Origin: Litoreibacter arenae DSM 19593
Lineage (GTDB): Bacteria > Pseudomonadota > Alphaproteobacteria > Rhodobacterales > Rhodobacteraceae
DNA length: 64,000 nt
Direction of reading: 5' to 3'
Assembly: GCF_000442275.2 (NCBI RefSeq)
Contig: NZ_KE557314.1
Span: 124,001 to 188,000, forward strand
The notes under the pieces were generated by a model. It was not told the origin of the DNA. It searched no databases and was given only the letters and a program-made list of their open reading frames with translations. Positions 62,763 through 64,000 of the stretch are shown piece by piece. The position numbers and the translations under genes were made by a program. Positions within the stretch are counted from its first letter, which is position 1; each line of letters opens with the position of its first letter.

Positions 62763-63680
62763 ATGAACATTGATCGCAGACTGCTTCTTGCAGGGCTTGG
62801 GAGCGTAGCCGTTTCCGGACTTCCGCGAAGGTCATTTGCAGCAACGTCGGTGACAATAGGCGACTACGAAATCCTGAGCGTCAGTGACGGCAATTTGGTA
62901 TTGCCCGGAGCATTCTATTTCGACGGGCTTCCAGAACAGGAACTCAACAGCATCCTCACGCCTTTGGGCGTCCCGAAGGATCAAGTCGAGCCGCCATGCA
63001 ACGTGACGCTACTTCGCCATGAAGATCGGGTCGTATTGTTTGATGCGGGATCGGGCGACGGTTTCATGCCATCCGCAGGCGCGTTGCTCGACAGTCTGGA
63101 TGCTGTCGGCGTCGCACCGGAAGACGTCACACATCTGGTCTTGACCCACGGCCATCCCGATCATCTTTGGGGTGTGCTGGACGACTTTGACGATCCGGTT
63201 TTCACTGAGGCTGAACACATGATCGGCCAGACCGAGTGGGACTATTGGACCGATACCGATACCGTAAACACCATAGGGGAGGATCGCGCATCCTTTGCTG
63301 TTGGCGCTGCGCGCAGACTGGAAGCGATTGAGGATCGGATCAGTTTCTTTGGGGATGCCGACGAAATCCTGCCCGGCATCATGGCGCACGCATCTTTCGG
63401 ACATACGCCTGGGCATATGTCATTCGAAATCCGCTCTGGCAGTGACGCATTGCTGGTGGGCGGCGACGCGATCGGAAACCATCACATCGCATTTGCGAGA
63501 CCCGATTGGGCTAGCGGATCGGATCAGAATCCCGAAATGGCGGCAGAGGTCCGCACCAGACTGCTGGATAAATTGTCGAATGAGAACATCGCACTTTTGG
63601 GCTTTCATCTACCTGACGGCGGCGTCGGTCGCGTGGAGCGCAAAGACAGCGCATATCGTTTTGTATCGGAGGACATCTAA
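62763..63680 (+). CDS. Exported MBL-fold metallohydrolase with twin-arginine-like signal
   Basis: A 305-residue protein. The N terminus DRRLLLAGLGSVAVSG followed by a likely cleavage after SFA is a Tat-type signal. The metallo-beta-lactamase site is LTHGHPDHLWG near residue 130, with GHTPGHMSFEI and GGDAIGNHH as later ligands. GGAGGAG lies about 7 bases before the ATG at 62763. Function unknown; it is placed after the SulP gene and its stop overlaps the start of another MBL gene (TAATG), so the pair is co-translated. Confidence 0.85.
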   Translation: MNIDRRLLLAGLGSVAVSGLPRRSFAATSVTIGDYEILSVSDGNLVLPGAFYFDGLPEQELNSILTPLGVPKDQVEPPCNVTLLRHEDRVVLFDAGSGDGFMPSAGALLDSLDAVGVAPEDVTHLVLTHGHPDHLWGVLDDFDDPVFTEAEHMIGQTEWDYWTDTDTVNTIGEDRASFAVGAARRLEAIEDRISFFGDADEILPGIMAHASFGHTPGHMSFEIRSGSDALLVGGDAIGNHHIAFARPDWASGSDQNPEMAAEVRTRLLDKLSNENIALLGFHLPDGGVGRVERKDSAYRFVSEDI

Positions 63681-64000
63681 TGACTATGCGTTTCGTTCTA
63701 GCTGCACTGCTATTCGCAGGCACCGCACAAGCCAGCGAAGATACTGCAGATAAATACCCTGCCTCCGTGCTCTACAATAAACCCTATGAGGTTATCCCTG
63801 GTGTGTTTTCCGCCATAGGCGCGACCGCCCCGCCCACCTATGAAAACTCCGGTCACAATAACAACCTGAGCTTCATAGTCACCGGCGACGGTGTGGTCGT
63901 CATAAATGGCGGGGCCGCCTACTCTCTTGCGAAAGCATTGCACGATGAAATTCGTGCAGTGACCGACCAGCCGGTGAAGCTGGTGTTCAACGAGAACGGT
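63680..64000 (+). CDS. Partial exported MBL-fold protein running off the right edge
   Basis: The frame opens with ATG at 63680, overlapping the previous stop, and stays open for 107 codons to the window end. It begins with a Sec-type signal peptide (RFVLAALLFAGTAQA) and continues with the start of an MBL domain (SGHNNNLSFIVTGDGVVVINGG), the typical first strands of SoxH-like or quinoprotein-relay-type metallohydrolases. The HxHxDH motif lies beyond the edge. Probably a partner of the preceding MBL protein. Confidence 0.8.
   Translation, partial: MTMRFVLAALLFAGTAQASEDTADKYPASVLYNKPYEVIPGVFSAIGATAPPTYENSGHNNNLSFIVTGDGVVVINGGAAYSLAKALHDEIRAVTDQPVKLVFNENG

Noticed and set aside
1-64000. tRNA, rRNA, CRISPR arrays, insertion sequences, phage or attachment sites
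   Set aside because: I looked for cloverleaf-like ends, regular spaced repeats and transposase motifs and saw none. A tRNA scan and repeat search would settle it.

Overview
The window is a chromosomal segment of an aerobic alphaproteobacterium of the Rhodobacteraceae (Roseobacter/Rhodobacter group). The evidence is a malyl-CoA lyase of the Rhodobacter Mcl1 type, an fnrL-hemN-ccoNOQP-ccoGHIS block, a phaA-phaB pair, three tandem peptide deformylase-type genes next to fmt, a TIGR02302-type protein next to lysA, and a generally GC-rich codon usage. I see no phage, insertion sequence, tRNA, rRNA or CRISPR array. This is compact core chromosome with a few accessory-looking cassettes.

Layout. 1-6.0 kb: a gene running off the left edge, a small cytochrome c, ispH, a LysR regulator, then a tightly coupled run lysE-type / DUF3429 / methyltransferase / rnhA / TRIC-type channel. 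6-9.7 kb: a PatB-type C-S lyase, then def-def-def-fmt, in which the third deformylase has lost catalytic residues. 9.7-14.6 kb: kdgK and the classical ybbP-ybbA operon divergent from tesA. 14.7-21.2 kb: mcl1, an AraC/GyrI regulator, accA, and the ftsE-ftsX-plsC operon ending in a remnant of a PPOX flavoprotein. 21-26.5 kb: TIGR02302 / lysA / DUF2834 and a PAP2-type membrane protein. 26.5-34 kb: ETF-ubiquinone oxidoreductase, a TPR protein with ispE, polyprenyl diphosphate synthase, and small genes. 34-37 kb: phaA-phaB with a textbook terminator, and an EAL-domain protein behind a CtrA-type box. 37-40.7 kb: tag, gnd, a MATE exporter.

40.7-52.4 kb is a microaerobic respiration block: ccoGHIS and ccoNOQP (cbb3 oxidase and its assembly), fnrL and hemN. 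Three FNR-type boxes lie in front of ccoG, ccoN and between fnrL and hemN; the last one is a perfect consensus. A GTPase gene, rsgA, sits in opposite orientation between the two cco operons. 52.8-56.4 kb: gmd-fcl-manC, which make GDP-mannose and GDP-fucose.

56.4-64 kb is the most interesting part: a Crp/Fnr-type regulator followed by an apparent sulfide/persulfide operon (DUF2892, two half-size YeeE/YedE permeases, a persulfide dioxygenase-like MBL protein, a rhodanese-like domain fused to a type II sulfide:quinone oxidoreductase, a SulP transporter, and two exported MBL-fold proteins, the last one cut by the window edge). It reads as a bacterial counterpart of the mitochondrial sulfide oxidation chain, with a regulator that carries just two cysteines close together.
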